Shown piece after piece: positions 21,937-34,263 of a stretch of 64,000 bases of DNA; the stretch's first letter is position 1, and the number at the start of each line of letters is the position of its first letter. The translations under genes were made by a program, and so were the position numbers. The notes beneath the pieces were generated by a model that searched no databases, was not told the DNA's origin, and saw nothing but the letters and a program-made list of their open reading frames with translations. The stretch lies in NCBI GenBank assembly GCA_015499995.1, contig JADNRV010000211.1, forward strand, positions 1-64,000, read 5' to 3'. This DNA comes from Flammula alnicola. Lineage: Eukaryota; Basidiomycota; Agaricomycetes; Agaricales; Strophariaceae.

Positions 21937-23503
21937 ATGCGCCTCCAAGTGGCCCTTGCTACTGCCGCAACCTTCGTCGCCTCTGTGTCTGCTCACGCGA
22001 CATTCCAGGAGTTCTGGATCAATGGAGTGGATGCTGGAAGCTCATGCGTTCGTCTCCCAACAAGCAACAATCCTGTGACCAGTGTTACGACTAATGTATG
22101 TATCTTCGCTCCGTAGTCGTAGAGTAATCATTGACAGACTGCGCAGGACATTGCCTGCAACATCGCCGGTACTAGCGCCGGAGTTTGCCCCGTCAATGGT
22201 GTGTTGATACTGTCTATCGTTAATGCTTTTGGCTGCTGAAAAATATCATGCAGCTGGGGATACCGTTACCGTTGAGATGCACCAGCAACCCAATGACCGT
22301 ACATGCGCAACCGAGGCCATCGGTGGAGCCCATTATGGACCGATCAATGTGTGTCTACTTCTCCGTCTTTCTGTTCTTACTTGGAACACATAACTGACCG
22401 AAATTTCACCTAGATCTACCTGGCTCCAGTTAGCGATGCCACGACTGCTGTCGGATCGAGTGCCAGCTGGTTCAAGATCGCGGAGATGGGCCTAGTTTCG
22501 GACAACCCTGACTACTGGGCTACCGAAGTTCTCAATGTTAGTTTCATTTTATCTTCTGAAATGGGCAACAACTTACTGGTGATGCTCTTGAAGGACAACT
22601 GTGGTCACTTTACTTTCAAAATACCATCTGACGTCGCTCCTGGCAACTACCTCCTCCGTGCCGAAGTTATTGGTGAGTTTGATCCGGAGACAATTCGAGA
22701 TTGATCCGCTTCCGTCACCATTCCCGATGACCAGTTTCTGACCTATAATATCGTAACTCTAGCTCTGCATGTAGCAAGCAGCGTCGGAGGCGCCCAGTTC
22801 TATATGTCTTGCTTCCAAATTAACATCGCCGGCTCTGGATCTGCCAAACCTGCTGGCGTGAGCTTCCCTGGTGCCTACAGTGCCACCGACCCAGGCATCT
22901 TGATCAACATCTACCAAACTCTTACCACCTACGCCAGTCAGTTTTCCTATTTTTCGATTATATTTTCTCGGAGCATCGTTCATTTATATTAATTCACCAG
23001 TTCCCGGACCTGCTCCATATGAGATCGCCTCCCCAGCCGTCGCCGCCACGGCCTGGCCTACCACCGCAACCTGGAACACCGCTCTTCAACCTTCTACGGT
23101 TCCTACAGTCGTTCCCGGCGCACCTGGAACTACTGTTGTTGGACCGCCTACGACTCCCGTTGGACCAACTACCACCCCCACGGTCATTAAGACGACTCCT
23201 CCTATTACCACCCCCACGACCATTCAGACTCCCGTCCCGCCGCCCACCACGACACCTGTGGCAGGAGGTGCGGCTCTATATGGACAATGTGGAGGAATCG
23301 GTTGGACGTACGTTCTTGCGGCTACTTTATGATTACTTCCGCCAATCTGACTCTTCACAACGTAGCGGACCTACCGCTTGTGCTCAGGGAACTTGCCAAG
23401 CCACCAATGGTACGTGCACGTTATCTTCAGTCCGTGGATAATAAACCGAGTCCTCATAAAATGTCTCTTTATGACAGCATACTATTCTCAATGTCTCAAC
23501 TAA
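21937..23503 (+). CDS. AA9 lytic polysaccharide monooxygenase with CBM1
   Basis: Nine exons: 21937-22095, 22147-22198, 22254-22348, 22414-22536, 22594-22672, 22763-22936, 23001-23307, 23366-23409 and 23478-23503, giving 352 residues. A signal peptide (1-19, ending SVSA) exposes His20, the N-terminal histidine of the copper brace. The second brace histidine is in GGAHYGP (His97) and the axial Tyr in AQFYMSC (Tyr183), with Gln181 two residues earlier. A Pro/Thr-rich linker follows (about 240-315). The final 36 residues are a family-1 cellulose-binding module ([13 protein letters not shown] ... YYSQCLN). The enzyme is secreted and cleaves cellulose oxidatively with a Cu centre and O2/H2O2. All motifs are intact, so it should be active. 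Confidence 0.93.
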
Positions 23504-23923
23504 TTGGATACGTTCGCTAAATTTGTATCATAACGCGCTGTACGCACTTTCTCAATCCATAAATTTTGCCTTTCGATACTCGAAAAAAAATTGATCCTGC
23601 AATCTTGCCAATTGAGTTCTAAGCCAGGCTGAAACAGATATATGCGAGCTCTAAGTCTGAACATGATTTGCAAGTTCGGAGCCGCCGCTAAACTTCTTGA
23701 GGTGATGCGTGCATCGGTCCAAATTTCCAATGTGTAATTAACAAAGTCAAATTGCTATCTATTCCCAGAAAGTATGTCCAATGAGGTACACAAAACACCA
23801 AGACTCATCATTTCTTCATAGACACTATAATTACAGAGAGCCAAATTATATCTTCTCCGATCCTCGCCCATCCAGTCTTCCATCACTCATACTCAAAGTC
23901 CAAATTCCACGAATCAAAGCTCC
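23504..23923. other. Convergent intergenic spacer
   Basis: 420 bp between the 3' ends of the LPMO gene (plus) and the malic enzyme gene (minus). AT-rich with no ORF of interest; shared terminator space. Confidence 0.5.
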
Positions 23924-26250
23924 TCACAACTCGGTCAACCCCTGCTCATCATAAATATACTCCGAGTACAGAGGCACCCACACCTTTTCCCCGCCCTATC
24001 CCTCACATCCTCAAGCCGCATTCCCTCCTCCCCGCGCGTCCACGCCTCGCTCGCACTGCCCTCCCGCACGGCCTGCTCCGCAACGGCCACGCCCACCTCG
24101 AAGTTCACACTCGGCGCATCCCCAAAGTCAGGGAGGAGCGAGGCGCCGGCGTATATAGCACCGTCAGCGCCTTCACCGTCGTTGACGGCGGGGGAGAGCG
24201 CTGCGAGGCGTTTGGCGCCGGCGATCAGCATGGTGTCGGTCACGCAGCGCGATTGGGAGAGGATGGCGCCGAACCCGAGGCCTGGGTAGATCAGCGCGTT
24301 GTTACATTCTGCGATCCTGTGACAAGCAAAAGAAAGATGATGAGCATCAATCCGAGCACAGTTGAATGCAATGAATCACCAAAAAAGGTCTAAATAATAG
24401 AAGGAAGACTCACACAAACTCCATGTCCCTCCCATCTACTTTCATCTTCACGTTCTCAAACGGACTCCCCGTCGCCACCAACGCCCTCCCATTAGACCAG
24501 CGCATCAGATCTCCGGAGTAGCCTCCGCCAACCGACTCGGATTCGAAAGCGGCAGGATGATCGGATGCGCGCCCTCATCCAGCCCTGCATCATCGCATCC
24601 ACAACCTCCTTCGTGAACGCCCCCGCCGAAGTCGAGCATCCAATCAACACCGTCGGGCGCACCCGCTTCACCACCTCCACAAGCGAAACCCTCTCCTGCT
24701 GTCCCGCGCCCCACCCCTCCTTCGCAGGCCTTACAAACTCCCTCCTCAGCTCGCTCATAACCCCCATCTCCAAGCCCTCATACAATAGCCCCTCGCGATC
24801 GACCAGCCAGAACTTGCCGTTCGCCTCCGCGCGCTCGGTGCCGTCCGCCGCGATCATGGCGTCGCGCAGCTGGACGGCGATGCCCATACCGGCGGAGCCC
24901 GCGCCGAGATGACGTAGCGCTGGTCGCGAGGGTTTTTTTGGGAGGGGAGGCGGCGGACACGCGGGCGCGTCCGGAGATGCTGATGGCGGACATGACGCAG
25001 GCGAGGGTCACGGCGCCTGTGCCTTGGCTGCGATTTCGGAAAGCAATATAACGGTGAGTGAGGATATCTAGGGTAAGCACGGAAGAGGAGAAAGTACATG
25101 TCGTCGTTAAATACGGCGTGCGTGTCGCGGTAACGGTCCAGGAGACGGTGGGCGTTCGTTACGCCAAAGTCTTCAAAGTGCAGCAAACTGTGCGGGTAAT
25201 ATTTGCGCACTAGCTGGACGAATCTAAGGGCCGTTAGGACAGGAATATATGATATGATGCGATAGATGCTGGATCACCCACTTGTCTACAAATCGATCGT
25301 ATGCTTCGCCTCGAACCCGTTTCTCTGGCCATCCCTGACATACGAGATAAGATTTCAGACGAGAGGCGAAAATGAATCATTCATACGACATATAGCGGAT
25401 CGTTCAAAAGATCCTGGTTATTGGTACCAACGTCGAGCGTGACGCTGAGGGATCTTGCTGGATCCATACCGCCAATTAACCTACAAAAAAGAATTAGTCA
25501 AGGTCAGTTTTCATCGGACCACACTTACGTGTAGATCACAGATTTTGCCGTTGATATCTAGCAGCATAACCATGAGACTTTTCGCGATATACATGCTGAC
25601 AAAATGCATACGCCGATCCCCTGTTACGTAGATATGGGGCCAATGAGTTTCTGGAATGAAAAATGGTAGAACACGCACCCCAACACCTTGATCTCCGATC
25701 CCTAGAATAGCTTCTGCATCTGTGACTACAATTAATCGAGCTCGCGCCCACGGGTCTGTTCAAGGAACGCTTCCTCCATCATGTCTTCATGAGGGAATGT
25801 GAGGTAAAGTCCTTCGCTGCGCCTGAAGATATGAGAATAGTTCGCGATGGCTTCAGCCTGTCCATCTACAGTATAGTTTTATCCCTGGAAAATACCCAAA
25901 TAATATACGCACCTCCGTTGGAGTGTATATGATAGGAACCAGCTCCTTCAGGTGTCTCGCCAACAAGGCATAATACAACGTCCAATTCTGATCCTTGAGA
26001 CTCTGCAAAAAGGTATTCTTGCGCATAGGCGTATCTCGTTGTTCCAGTTGGCCATACGCTCTGTTGCATTGCTCGTCGAGTGTGTTGCCCTGTGGGGCAA
26101 GCGCCCTTCGAGACCGAAGGCTTTGCGTTCGGCGAGAGGAAACCCAGTGCCTTTGTTGAAGCGCGGGGAGGTGAGGATTGTGTGTCCGCGCAGCGCGAGG
26201 CGCTGAGGGCCTATGAGGTGGGCAGGCTTATGTGGGTGGAGGGCGTCCAT
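23924..26250 (-). pseudogene. Malic enzyme, full length but with about seven single-base frameshifts
   Basis: The minus strand carries a whole malic enzyme (malate to pyruvate + CO2, with NAD(P)+). It begins MDALHPHKPAHLIG, followed by RFNKGTGFP, the active-site segment [52 protein letters not shown], the nucleotide fold GAGSAGMGIA, and YPGLGFGAIL. The C-terminus is KVWVPLYSEYIYDEQG. Introns are canonical; one exon is only 9 nt (Gly-Ile-Gly). The frame is lost by one missing base near 26095, 25750, 24936 (run of seven T on the plus strand), 24908, 24584, 24510 and 23990. Every change is a loss of one base, mostly in or beside a homopolymer, and no substitution stop was found. It is therefore either a young pseudogene or a good gene in poorly polished sequence. 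Which cofactor it uses is unclear. Confidence 0.8.
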
Positions 26251-27193
26251 TCCGCGTAGGTGATCGTTAGTTGATAACCTGCCATGTTGTCCTCCTTAAG
26301 TATCGCGAGGATGACTTCTGTTGTTTTTCGTACTCCGACTGTGCCGAGCAGTCTACATTTTCACTCTGATGTCTCGGCGGTCACGAAACTGGTTTTATGA
26401 GTCTTGTGAACATTCATAATTTGTATCCCATCGATTTCATCTCCGTACGCAACCGCTTGCAGGTAATCGCATCACACCATTTCGCGATCTTTATAACTAG
26501 TGAATTGAATCAAAATTGAATCTTCCAACTTCCTCTTGTGCCACACACGGACCTACGATCCTTTTGTTTCTAAGTATAGGGTCAAGCACTGCAGTAACCT
26601 CGAGATAAGGCGATAAGGCGTAGACGTGTGACAGGGCCTGAGAAGCTCTGCCGTTTGAGAAGGCGATAAGTTGGAACCTGCAGCAATTGAAGGTACATAC
26701 GTACACTGTCAAAAGTTGGGGGATTCTGCATACGTCTTTACCACTCTGCAGATCCGCCAGTCGATTCTAAACCTAGAGTTCTTCTGCGATCAAACATGGA
26801 TAAAGCTCGCTCAACAACGAAGCTGGTTTTCTTGATGAAATGTTCCAAGAATATGTCTTTACATTGCACCGGTTCTGCGGCAGGTGGTTAGCAAACTTAC
26901 AACCCATGGAATGTGGCATTGGTAAAGTTCAATGTCGGTCGACCATCTATCAAGCACTGTAGCTCATAACCCCAGCCGGCGCATTGAATTACTCGATTTC
27001 TGGCTTTCAAAGACGGTATTCTAGCAACAAGTTGCAAGAGATGGTAGCCTTTGCCGTTTGTCGGGCATGAATGTTTGAACATCCATCATCAAACACAGGG
27101 GTTCCACTGCTAGGTATATTTCGATGGATCCATCACTCGTTACAGCCATGGCGCAATTAAAACTCGGATATAGTATCCTTGGCCGTCGGGGTG
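26251..27193. other. Intergenic, nothing recognised
   Basis: About 940 bp upstream of the malic enzyme and downstream of the hydrolase. Only short ORFs without motifs. Confidence 0.45.
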
Positions 27194-28564
27194 TTATAGT
27201 CTGGGCCTCGTTACAGGACCGATACTATCCAGAATATCGGCGATAGCTTGAGCAAGAAGGTCGGGCTGCTCTTGGACGACCTTGATTCGATGACAGCATC
27301 GCATATCAGCGCTCAGCTGTGGATACAAAGACACCGAAAGAGTCCTTACCAGATGTCCTGCATCTTTGATCTTGTCACTGATGCCACGATTCGGCCTTCA
27401 GCCACATCGCACAGCGAATCTTGGATGAATTCAGGACTATGTCAGGAAATGGTAAAACAGAGAAGAACGAAGATGAGCGAGGATTAATATGAAACTGTGA
27501 AATCTCACACTAGGTCATTCCGCTCGCCCCATACCAGATGGATGGGAAGTGTGCGGCAAATCCGACCGAGTTGAAGGACACCCTCAAAGTGAGGCTCGAC
27601 GTCTGGAAAGGACATTGACTCCTGCTTCCTGTCGCATTTAAGCTCACTCCTCCCGAAGGCGACTCTTCCAAACCATACTCCTAATGGAACGTTATTAGGC
27701 AAAGACGTCATCAAGTAGAGTGAGATACTCACAGTCAAAATGCGCACTACACGGGCATCCCAGAACCCCCAAGGAATCCGCTTCTTGAAGTACTCAAATG
27801 CCTCTTCCCGCGAGCGCCATGTATCTCGTCGTGTAGACGTTGCGGTAACGCAAACTCCATGGCAGACATTCGATCTTCGAGTTCAGAGTTGAACACTTCT
27901 CGGGTTACCATGGTTGGTTCTACGAGGACCATAGCAGGGTATCCAAGTTCGTTGGCGGGTATTGCCTTCGTCGTCAGCATTCTACGTATCCAAAGTGTCA
28001 GCATGAACATGCGACGAGAAGAAGCTTGAGTGGACTCACACCACTGCTGCTCCTGCTGAATGTCCTAAGGGGACAATACGGTGGCCTTTCATGCGCGGAG
28101 ATCTACAAAGTCTGTGATGGCTGATGACCATTCAAATGCGGCTTCATAAACGTTATCAACAGTCCACTAGACGGGGCAAGGAATTCAGACTTACAAACCC
28201 CTTCCAGGCGGCTTTTCAAGGCCTCTCGATTGAGGACAGCAGCGTCTCCGTGATTCTGCCAATCAAACGCCCACACCTCGCGAATGCGATGCCCCTTGTC
28301 CCTGCGCGCCTGAGTTTCGAACAAACGCTCTATGACGGGCTCCCATTGCTCTTTGTCTGGATATCCACACTGTAAGCGGGAACGATCCTTAATAACGAAC
28401 TACTTACGAGATCCGATACAGTGCGTAAATAGCAAGGTCAGACCCTCGACGTCCTTCAAGGACGACCTCGTCGTGTACCGTTTAGCAGTCACCTTCAGTG
28501 CTGGGGTATATTTGTCCCTTGGAGGACCGTCGAAAACATGGCTTTCGACGTTCATGGCGACCAT
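27194..28564 (-). pseudogene. Alpha/beta-hydrolase, full length with about four single-base frameshifts
   Basis: The minus strand encodes a fungal alpha/beta-hydrolase. Exon 1 is 28564-28408 and exon 2 is 28356-28195, joined as GSHKEQWEPV. After REVWAFDWQNHGD comes the nucleophile elbow LGHSAGA. The distal part has REEAFEYFKKRIPWGFW and a conserved VWGERNDL segment. The catalytic His region reads AGHLVVQEQPDLLAQAI, with a stop at 27194. The frame is broken by one lost base near 28104 (before SPRMKG), 27848 (before VTATST), 27638 (AAA run before CDRKQ) and 27362 (before AGHL). Active-site blocks are all recognisable. As with the neighbouring malic enzyme, only one-base losses are seen. Substrate is unknown; the family is often annotated loosely from secondary-metabolite clusters, which is not supported here. 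Confidence 0.7.
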
Positions 28565-29261
28565 GAATCGGAGAAGGAGTAGGTAAAGGAGCAAGGTTTC
28601 ATAGCCATCGTAATTACTCCTTAAGATAGGACGGCAAGATGGGTTACGGAAAGCATCCCACGTTGAATTCCAAACATGATAGGAACAAATGGGTATCACG
28701 TGTGCCGATTTATATCAAAAAGGCTTTCCTGGATCAGGGAACCTGAGCTCCGCTACCCCGCACTTAGGACTTCATCGTAAGAGAGTAAAATATTCTTCGC
28801 CTTTTCAGTTTTCTGGAGGGCGCAAGAAGAAATAGAAGGCAGGGATGTCGCGCGTGGGCTAGCCGCATATGCGGTAATCGAAGCGGAGAATGAAAAAAAA
28901 GCGCTCTTACTTGTTAACGTCAACTAAACGCATCGATTTTGTGTCGAATTCCTTACATACTTCAAGCACTCTTCGAAATCTCGTTGTTCTAAGTTCATCA
29001 AGACTCTGTAAATCGCTTCTGCCTTTATAATGGAATCTCCCCGTCTATTCTCAGCACGGTCACTGCTTCTCGCCGTGAACCAAAAATTCCACAAAGTCCT
29101 TCTCAATGACCAAGTCACCGCCTCTCACGTCCATCAAATAATCGCGGCTGCCTGAGCCACCGGCGCTGTTTGGAATGAAATGGGATCACGGTGCATTGTG
29201 TCAATAGTCAAAATTACCATACTCATATGTCAGAACTAAAGTCCACCAGCAAGCAGAGCCT
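28565..29261. other. Intergenic, nothing recognised
   Basis: About 700 bp between the hydrolase start and the Gag-like ORF. No LTR-like direct repeat with the sequence beyond 30177 could be found by eye. Confidence 0.4.
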
Positions 29262-30176
29262 TCAAAAACCCAAATCCTTCTTCATTTGTTCGCGTTCTTC
29301 ATCCGTCATTTCTTTGTAGAGGGATCGAATTCTTGTTCCTCGCGATGGTAAGATCTTTGGCTTGTCTCCATCCGGGCAGTCTTTTGCGAAATGTCCTTTC
29401 TTCTGGCAGTGGTAGCATGTGACTTCACCACGGTGTCTGTCGATGTCGATGTCCATAGCAGGGGGGGTCGTCCCCCGCCTATCCGTTTCTTGTGATCCTT
29501 TGGGTCCTTGATTAAACCGCTGTGCTTTTCTGAATTGTCTATCCAGTTCTGCAGCACGATTGATCCAGTTCTGGATGTTGATTGATCCATCCGCATTGTT
29601 TTCTGGTAGCGGGAAAGTCAATCCTAGTCGCTTTCGTAGTCCTTTATTGAGGCCTCTCTTGAATTCTTGTAAGCCTGCAATTTCATTGTATCCTGATCGT
29701 TGATAATGCACATTGAAGATTACGATGTATTCTTCACATGTCATGTTGCCTTGTTCCAGTAGTTTCATGGATTTAATTGCCTCTTCCTGCATGCTGCGCA
29801 ATCCGAATCGTCTGGTAGAATTGTCGGTAAATTCTTTCCAAGTGATATTGAATTCAAGGGGGACAGTTGTTTGAGTTGCATCAGGTACTGCATTTGCGGT
29901 GGCAATGGCGACAATTTCCCTTTTCCTGTCCATGATATTTGACCGAACAGCATCAGACCAGGTGGTTCCTCCACAAATTTGGTTGGAATCGCCTTGGTAG
30001 ACAGCTGGGGGTTCTGGTTTGAATGAGGGGATAGTAGTAGTAGTTGTGACCTGGACCTGGGGTTGAGTGATTTGTTGAACATGTTGGTTGGTAGTGCCAG
30101 TTGCAGTGACAAGGTTAGCGAGTTGGGTAATTAGGCTGTTAGTTGCGGTGATGAGGGTTTGGATAAGGGCATCCAT
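29262..30176 (-). CDS. Stand-alone Gag-like protein with CCHC zinc knuckle
   Basis: Uninterrupted 304-residue frame on the minus strand. The N-terminal 60 residues are Gln/Thr-rich; the middle has the retrotransposon Gag helix pattern (EFNITWKEFTDNSTRRFG ... LQEFKRGLNKGLRKRLG), and a CX2CX4HX4C knuckle sits at residues 254-267 (CYHCQKKGHFAKDC). The tail is charged. This is a Ty3/Gypsy-type Gag as found in agaricomycetes. No protease, reverse transcriptase or integrase follows, and no LTRs are evident. Compared with what I recall of such Gags, the segment between about residues 64 and 72 looks like the join of an in-frame deletion in the capsid part. It may be a retroelement remnant or a domesticated gag; the intact frame among frameshifted neighbours is notable. 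Confidence 0.75.
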   Translation of the reverse strand: MDALIQTLITATNSLITQLANLVTATGTTNQHVQQITQPQVQVTTTTTIPSFKPEPPAVYQGDSNQICGGTTWSDAVRSNIMDRKREIVAIATANAVPDATQTTVPLEFNITWKEFTDNSTRRFGLRSMQEEAIKSMKLLEQGNMTCEEYIVIFNVHYQRSGYNEIAGLQEFKRGLNKGLRKRLGLTFPLPENNADGSINIQNWINRAAELDRQFRKAQRFNQGPKGSQETDRRGTTPPAMDIDIDRHRGEVTCYHCQKKGHFAKDCPDGDKPKILPSRGTRIRSLYKEMTDEEREQMKKDLGF

Positions 30177-30834
30177 GGTGGAAGGGTTATAGTAGTTGGT
30201 TGCGAATACTCGGTGATATCGACTAAGAGAGGTTTGGGATGGGTTGGTGTCGAAAGTAGTATTGAATGCTTGATGGTAAAGAGTATTTTCAATGAGGGAG
30301 CTTTAACTTATGTTAGAACTAAAGCTAAAGCTAAGGAATATAGCATGGATGACTACGGACTGTGGCATAAGGCATACAGATGGAATATGCATGGATGATC
30401 GGAATGAGGAAAGGGCAAGGCGTGTAGCGATCAAATATTAAAAATGTATGTCACATCATCGATGTCTCCCAGACTGCTGGCAGACACGCTTTTTCCACGG
30501 CATATAAATTTCTTGAATGAGGCAGTCGCGAAGAGGGCCGTGACAACGCGCGATATGGTGTGTGGACTGTCCTTTGGCTCGTTAGACTGTTACTAAGAGA
30601 CACGCGATTCGCCCAATTTTTAGCGTCAATCTTAGGGGTAAACCTCAGAACATCATCCCAACGTTCTGTTTGGATGTTTCGGGATTTATTTCCGTGTTCT
30701 GGCGCCTCAGTCAGCATTCGATGCTTATACATAGTCAGATAAGCCCCCGAGTGCACGTGCGCTTATGGACTCATCTCACGAACGCCATCTCGCACCATAG
30801 TATAGACTCTTGCAAAACGCAACCTGCTTCTTCA
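30177..30834. other. Intergenic, promoter space of dioxygenase copy 1
   Basis: No gene. From about 30770 the sequence resembles the region before dioxygenase copy 2 (shared AACGCCATCTC, CACCAT and TTGCAAARCGC blocks). Confidence 0.5.
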
Positions 30835-30843
30835 TTTATAAAT
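30835..30843 (+). promoter_or_regulatory. TATA box of dioxygenase copy 1
   Basis: TTTATAAAT, about 45 bp upstream of the ATG at 30883. Confidence 0.5.
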
Positions 30844-30882
30844 GGCGACTTCGATTAAGTATCTTCACTCGTACTGTCAAAC

Positions 30883-32350
30883 ATGGCCGCAACTCTCGTT
30901 TCTCGTGTTACTGATTTATTCAGCAAAAACCTCAACCGCGATGCCCCAGGAGCTGACTCGGCCACCGAGAAGCGTCCTCAGGGGGATGCGGAAGCCATTA
31001 CTGTCGATTCTCCAAAGCAACCCGACATCGCATATCACCCAGACGAGGTGAAGTGGAAGGCGAGAACAGCGCGTCGTCTGGCGGAAGATCCAACTCTCCT
31101 GCAGACGCCGCTACCAGAAGGCTTTCCACAGAAGCTGGATTCGCCTCTCGTTTGGGAAGGAAAGGACTGGAAAAATCCTTCGGAGTGGGAGTACACTCTG
31201 AGCGCCGATCATCTCAAGGAAATTGATGACGCTGTTCACCATTTTAATGGTATGCCTTCGACGTATATCTTACTCTGGAACCTTTTTTTTATTACGGTTT
31301 TGTTCGATTACAGCTTGAAGGAACCCTTTGGCCATATCTCGCCTGCGACCTTCCTCTTCCGACCCTGGGCCCTGTCCTCAAGGACCTATCCAAGCAGCTC
31401 CACACCGGACGCGGTTTCTTCGTCTTGCGAACCATCCCAGTCGTGTCCTATTCGCGCGAGGACAACATTCTCATTTACGCCGGGGTTTCATCTTATGTAG
31501 GTGGGCAACGAGGCGTCCAGGATAACGGCGATGTCGTCCTTGCCCATATCAAAGACCTTACCGAAACTCATCCCTTGAAGACGATCGGCGCTCCTGCGTA
31601 CACGACCGACAAGCAGGTGTTCCATACTGATATTGGGGACATCATTTCCCTCTTCGTGCTCGAGACGGCGGTGGAAGGAGGTTTATCGAGGATCAGCAGC
31701 AGCTGGAGAGTCTACAACGAGCTCGTGGAGACGCGTCCTGACCTCATCAAGACTCTCTCTGAGCCTTGGACTTTAGACACGTAAGCCTTCGTCCAGTATG
31801 TAAACTTACATTTGCTAATACCCGTGTAGTTTCGGCGCGAATCCGCCATATGTGAAACGTCCGCTACTCTTTTATCAAGACTCGAAAATCATCATCCAGT
31901 ACGCTCGCCGCATCTTCACGGATTCCTTGGTCTGCCTCGTTCTGAGGGTATTCCGCCCATTACCGAAGCTCAGGCAGAAGCTCTCGACGCTGTCCATTTC
32001 ATCGCGGAAAACATGCGCTGGGCCTTAGCTTCCAGAAGGGCGACATTCAGTACATCAACAACTTGAGCATTTTCCATGGAAGAGACGGGTTCACGGATAC
32101 GCCTGACCATAAGTAAGATCCTCACATCCTTTCTTCAAACGTATATTCTTGGCTTACCTGAATATTTCCGTTCTAGACGCCACCTCCTCCGTTTGTGGCT
32201 TCGAAACGACGAACTGGCATGGAAGATTCCGCCCGAGCTCGACACACAGTGGAAGAGACTGTATTTCTCTGCTACTCCTGATTCCGAACGCTTCCCGCCG
32301 AGCCTGAAATCCGTAATGCTTCTCGGGGCGGCGCGAAATACACTGCTTAA
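30883..32350 (+). pseudogene. TauD/TfdA-family dioxygenase, copy 1, frameshifted
   Basis: Parallel to the intact copy at 37923-39341. Exon 1 (from 30883) encodes MAATLVSRVTDLF and the conserved KQPDIAYHPDEVKW region; introns lie at the same places as in the other copies. The Fe(II) ligand motif KQVFHTDIGD, ISSSWRVYNE, SKIIIQYARR and the distal HxxD-type IFHGRDGF are all present. One-base losses interrupt it near 31354 (before LPTLGPVLK), 31920, 32010, 32027 and 32297. The encoded enzyme type couples 2-oxoglutarate decarboxylation to substrate oxidation, with substrate unknown. It begins a tandem array with copies 2 and 3 on the same strand. Confidence 0.78.
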
Positions 32351-32931
32351 GAGTACGGATCAGTTGAACATTTCGTTGTATCACTCATGTATGTCGCCAT
32401 CACTGCAACTTGTAAAATTCGTTCTTCCTTCATATTACGATACTGGTAAAACAAAAATGAGCTCGAACTCAGCTTGCGCGATCTCGTAATTCTTTCGTGC
32501 GAAAAGCGACAATTCAGCCACAACTTCGAACGGCTTCACGCAGAATCATCGAAATTATTGTGCGCCAAACTGGACTGTGATTGCTCATCTTATTGCCCTC
32601 GTCCATGTTGCGACTTCGCCTGAGGGAAAATAGGTGACACATTACTTGAATAATCCTATGTTCATGGCGCAATTTCATTCTGAGATTCCTTGCCTGGGCC
32701 TCTTGCTTTCGGACGCTCGTAAAGGTCTCCTTGCATCAAAAAGGTCAGCCTACGATGTTTATCAGTGGCCGTTATCGCTCGATTCAATATAGGGAGAAAT
32801 CCTGGCGAAGGACGGACCCATGTCACAAACGCCATCTCACACCATCACCATACCTTCTTGCAAAGCGCGTCCTGCCATCGCTATATAATTTATGAATCGC
32901 CCAGCGTACTCACCACTCATATCTTTGAGAC
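32351..32931. other. Intergenic between dioxygenase copies 1 and 2
   Basis: No gene seen. Contains the TATATAA of copy 2 near 32882, and promoter blocks shared with copy 1 from about 32815. Confidence 0.5.
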
Positions 32932-34263
32932 ATGGCGACCTACGCGACCTCTGCAAAGCAACCCGACATCATATATCACCCGGATGAGGCGAAGTGGAAA
33001 GCGCGAACCGCGAGACGTCTCGCAGAAGATCCAACTCTCCCTCGGTACCATTGCCAGCAGGGTTTCCGAAGAAGCTAGAATCTCCTCTCGTTTGGGAGGG
33101 AAGGACTGGACGAGCCCGCAGTATGAGTTAAGCGCCGAGCAACTCAAGGAGATCGATGACGCTCTCAAATATTTCAAAGGTACGCTCTCCGCGTCGTTCT
33201 ATAAGCTCCTGGATAAATCTTACTTCGTTTGACAGGTATCACAAACCTAATGGGTATCTCTCCCCCGAAACTTTCCCGCTTCCTCACCTCGGTCCTGTCC
33301 TCAAGAATTTGCGCGAGAGCTCCATACCGGGCGTGGCTTCTTCGTCCTTCGCACTATTCCATCGACTCTTACTCGCGCGAAGAGGTCATCATCATTTACG
33401 CTGGCGTTTCATCCCACGTAGGCGGCGTACGAGGTATTCAGGAGAGAGGCGGCGTCGTCGTCGGTCATATCAAAGATCTTACCAATGCCAATGCGGCCAA
33501 GGTCGTCGGCGGCCCCGCATATACGGCTGACAAACAAGTGTTCCATACCGATGCGGGAGACCTGGTCGCCCTGTTCGTCCTCGAGACAGCCGCGGAAGGG
33601 GGTTTATCTAGAATCAGCAGCAGCTGGAAGGTCTACAACGAAATCGCTGCGACCAGGCCTGACCTGATCAAAACCCTCTCTGAACCTTGGCCTTTCGACG
33701 AGTAAGTTGGGTTTTCATATCTGGACTCCCGTTTTTTAATCCTCTTTCAGGTTCGGCGGCAATCCAAAATATACGGATCGACCCCTCCTTTTCCATCACG
33801 ACTCGAAGATCATCATCCAGTATGCTCGCATCCTGTTCACTGGATTTGATGGTCGTCCCCGCTCTGCGGATATACCTCCCATTACCGAAGCCCAAGCTGA
33901 GGCTCTCGATACCATCCATTTCCTTGCGGAAAAGTATGCCCTCGGACTCAGCTTCCAGAAGGGCGATATTCAATTTATTAATAATTTGAGTCTCTTCCAC
34001 GCACGAGATGGATTTAGGGATTCGCCTGAACACAAGTAAGAACTTTTCTACCTTCGTGTCGAGTGGCCAGCCACGCTTACCTTTCCTCCTTTTCTCAGAC
34101 GCCACCTTCTCCGTTTATTGCTTCGGAATGAAGAATTGGCATGGGCACTCCTCCAGAGCTCGAAGAAAGTTGGAAGAAACGGTTCTATTCTACCACTCCT
34201 GATACCGAACGTTTCCCACTGGAACCAGCAATAAATCCTCTGGAAAAGGCCCCTGCGACATAA
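32932..34263 (+). pseudogene. TauD/TfdA-family dioxygenase, copy 2, frameshifted
   Basis: Starts MATYATSAKQPDIIYHPDEA, shorter at the N-terminus than copies 1 and 3. Conserved blocks are intact: KQVFHTDAGD (iron His/Asp), ISSSWKVYNE, SKIIIQYARI, IFxxHARDGF-type distal His region (SLFHARDGF) and RHLLRLLLRNEELAW. The frame is broken by one-base losses near 33040 (CCC run), 33240, 33317, 33360 and 34149. With those ignored it ends at 34263 (EKAPAT). Promoter and coding similarity to copy 1 show that the two arose by tandem duplication. Whether the breaks are real or sequence error is discussed under findings. Confidence 0.78.
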
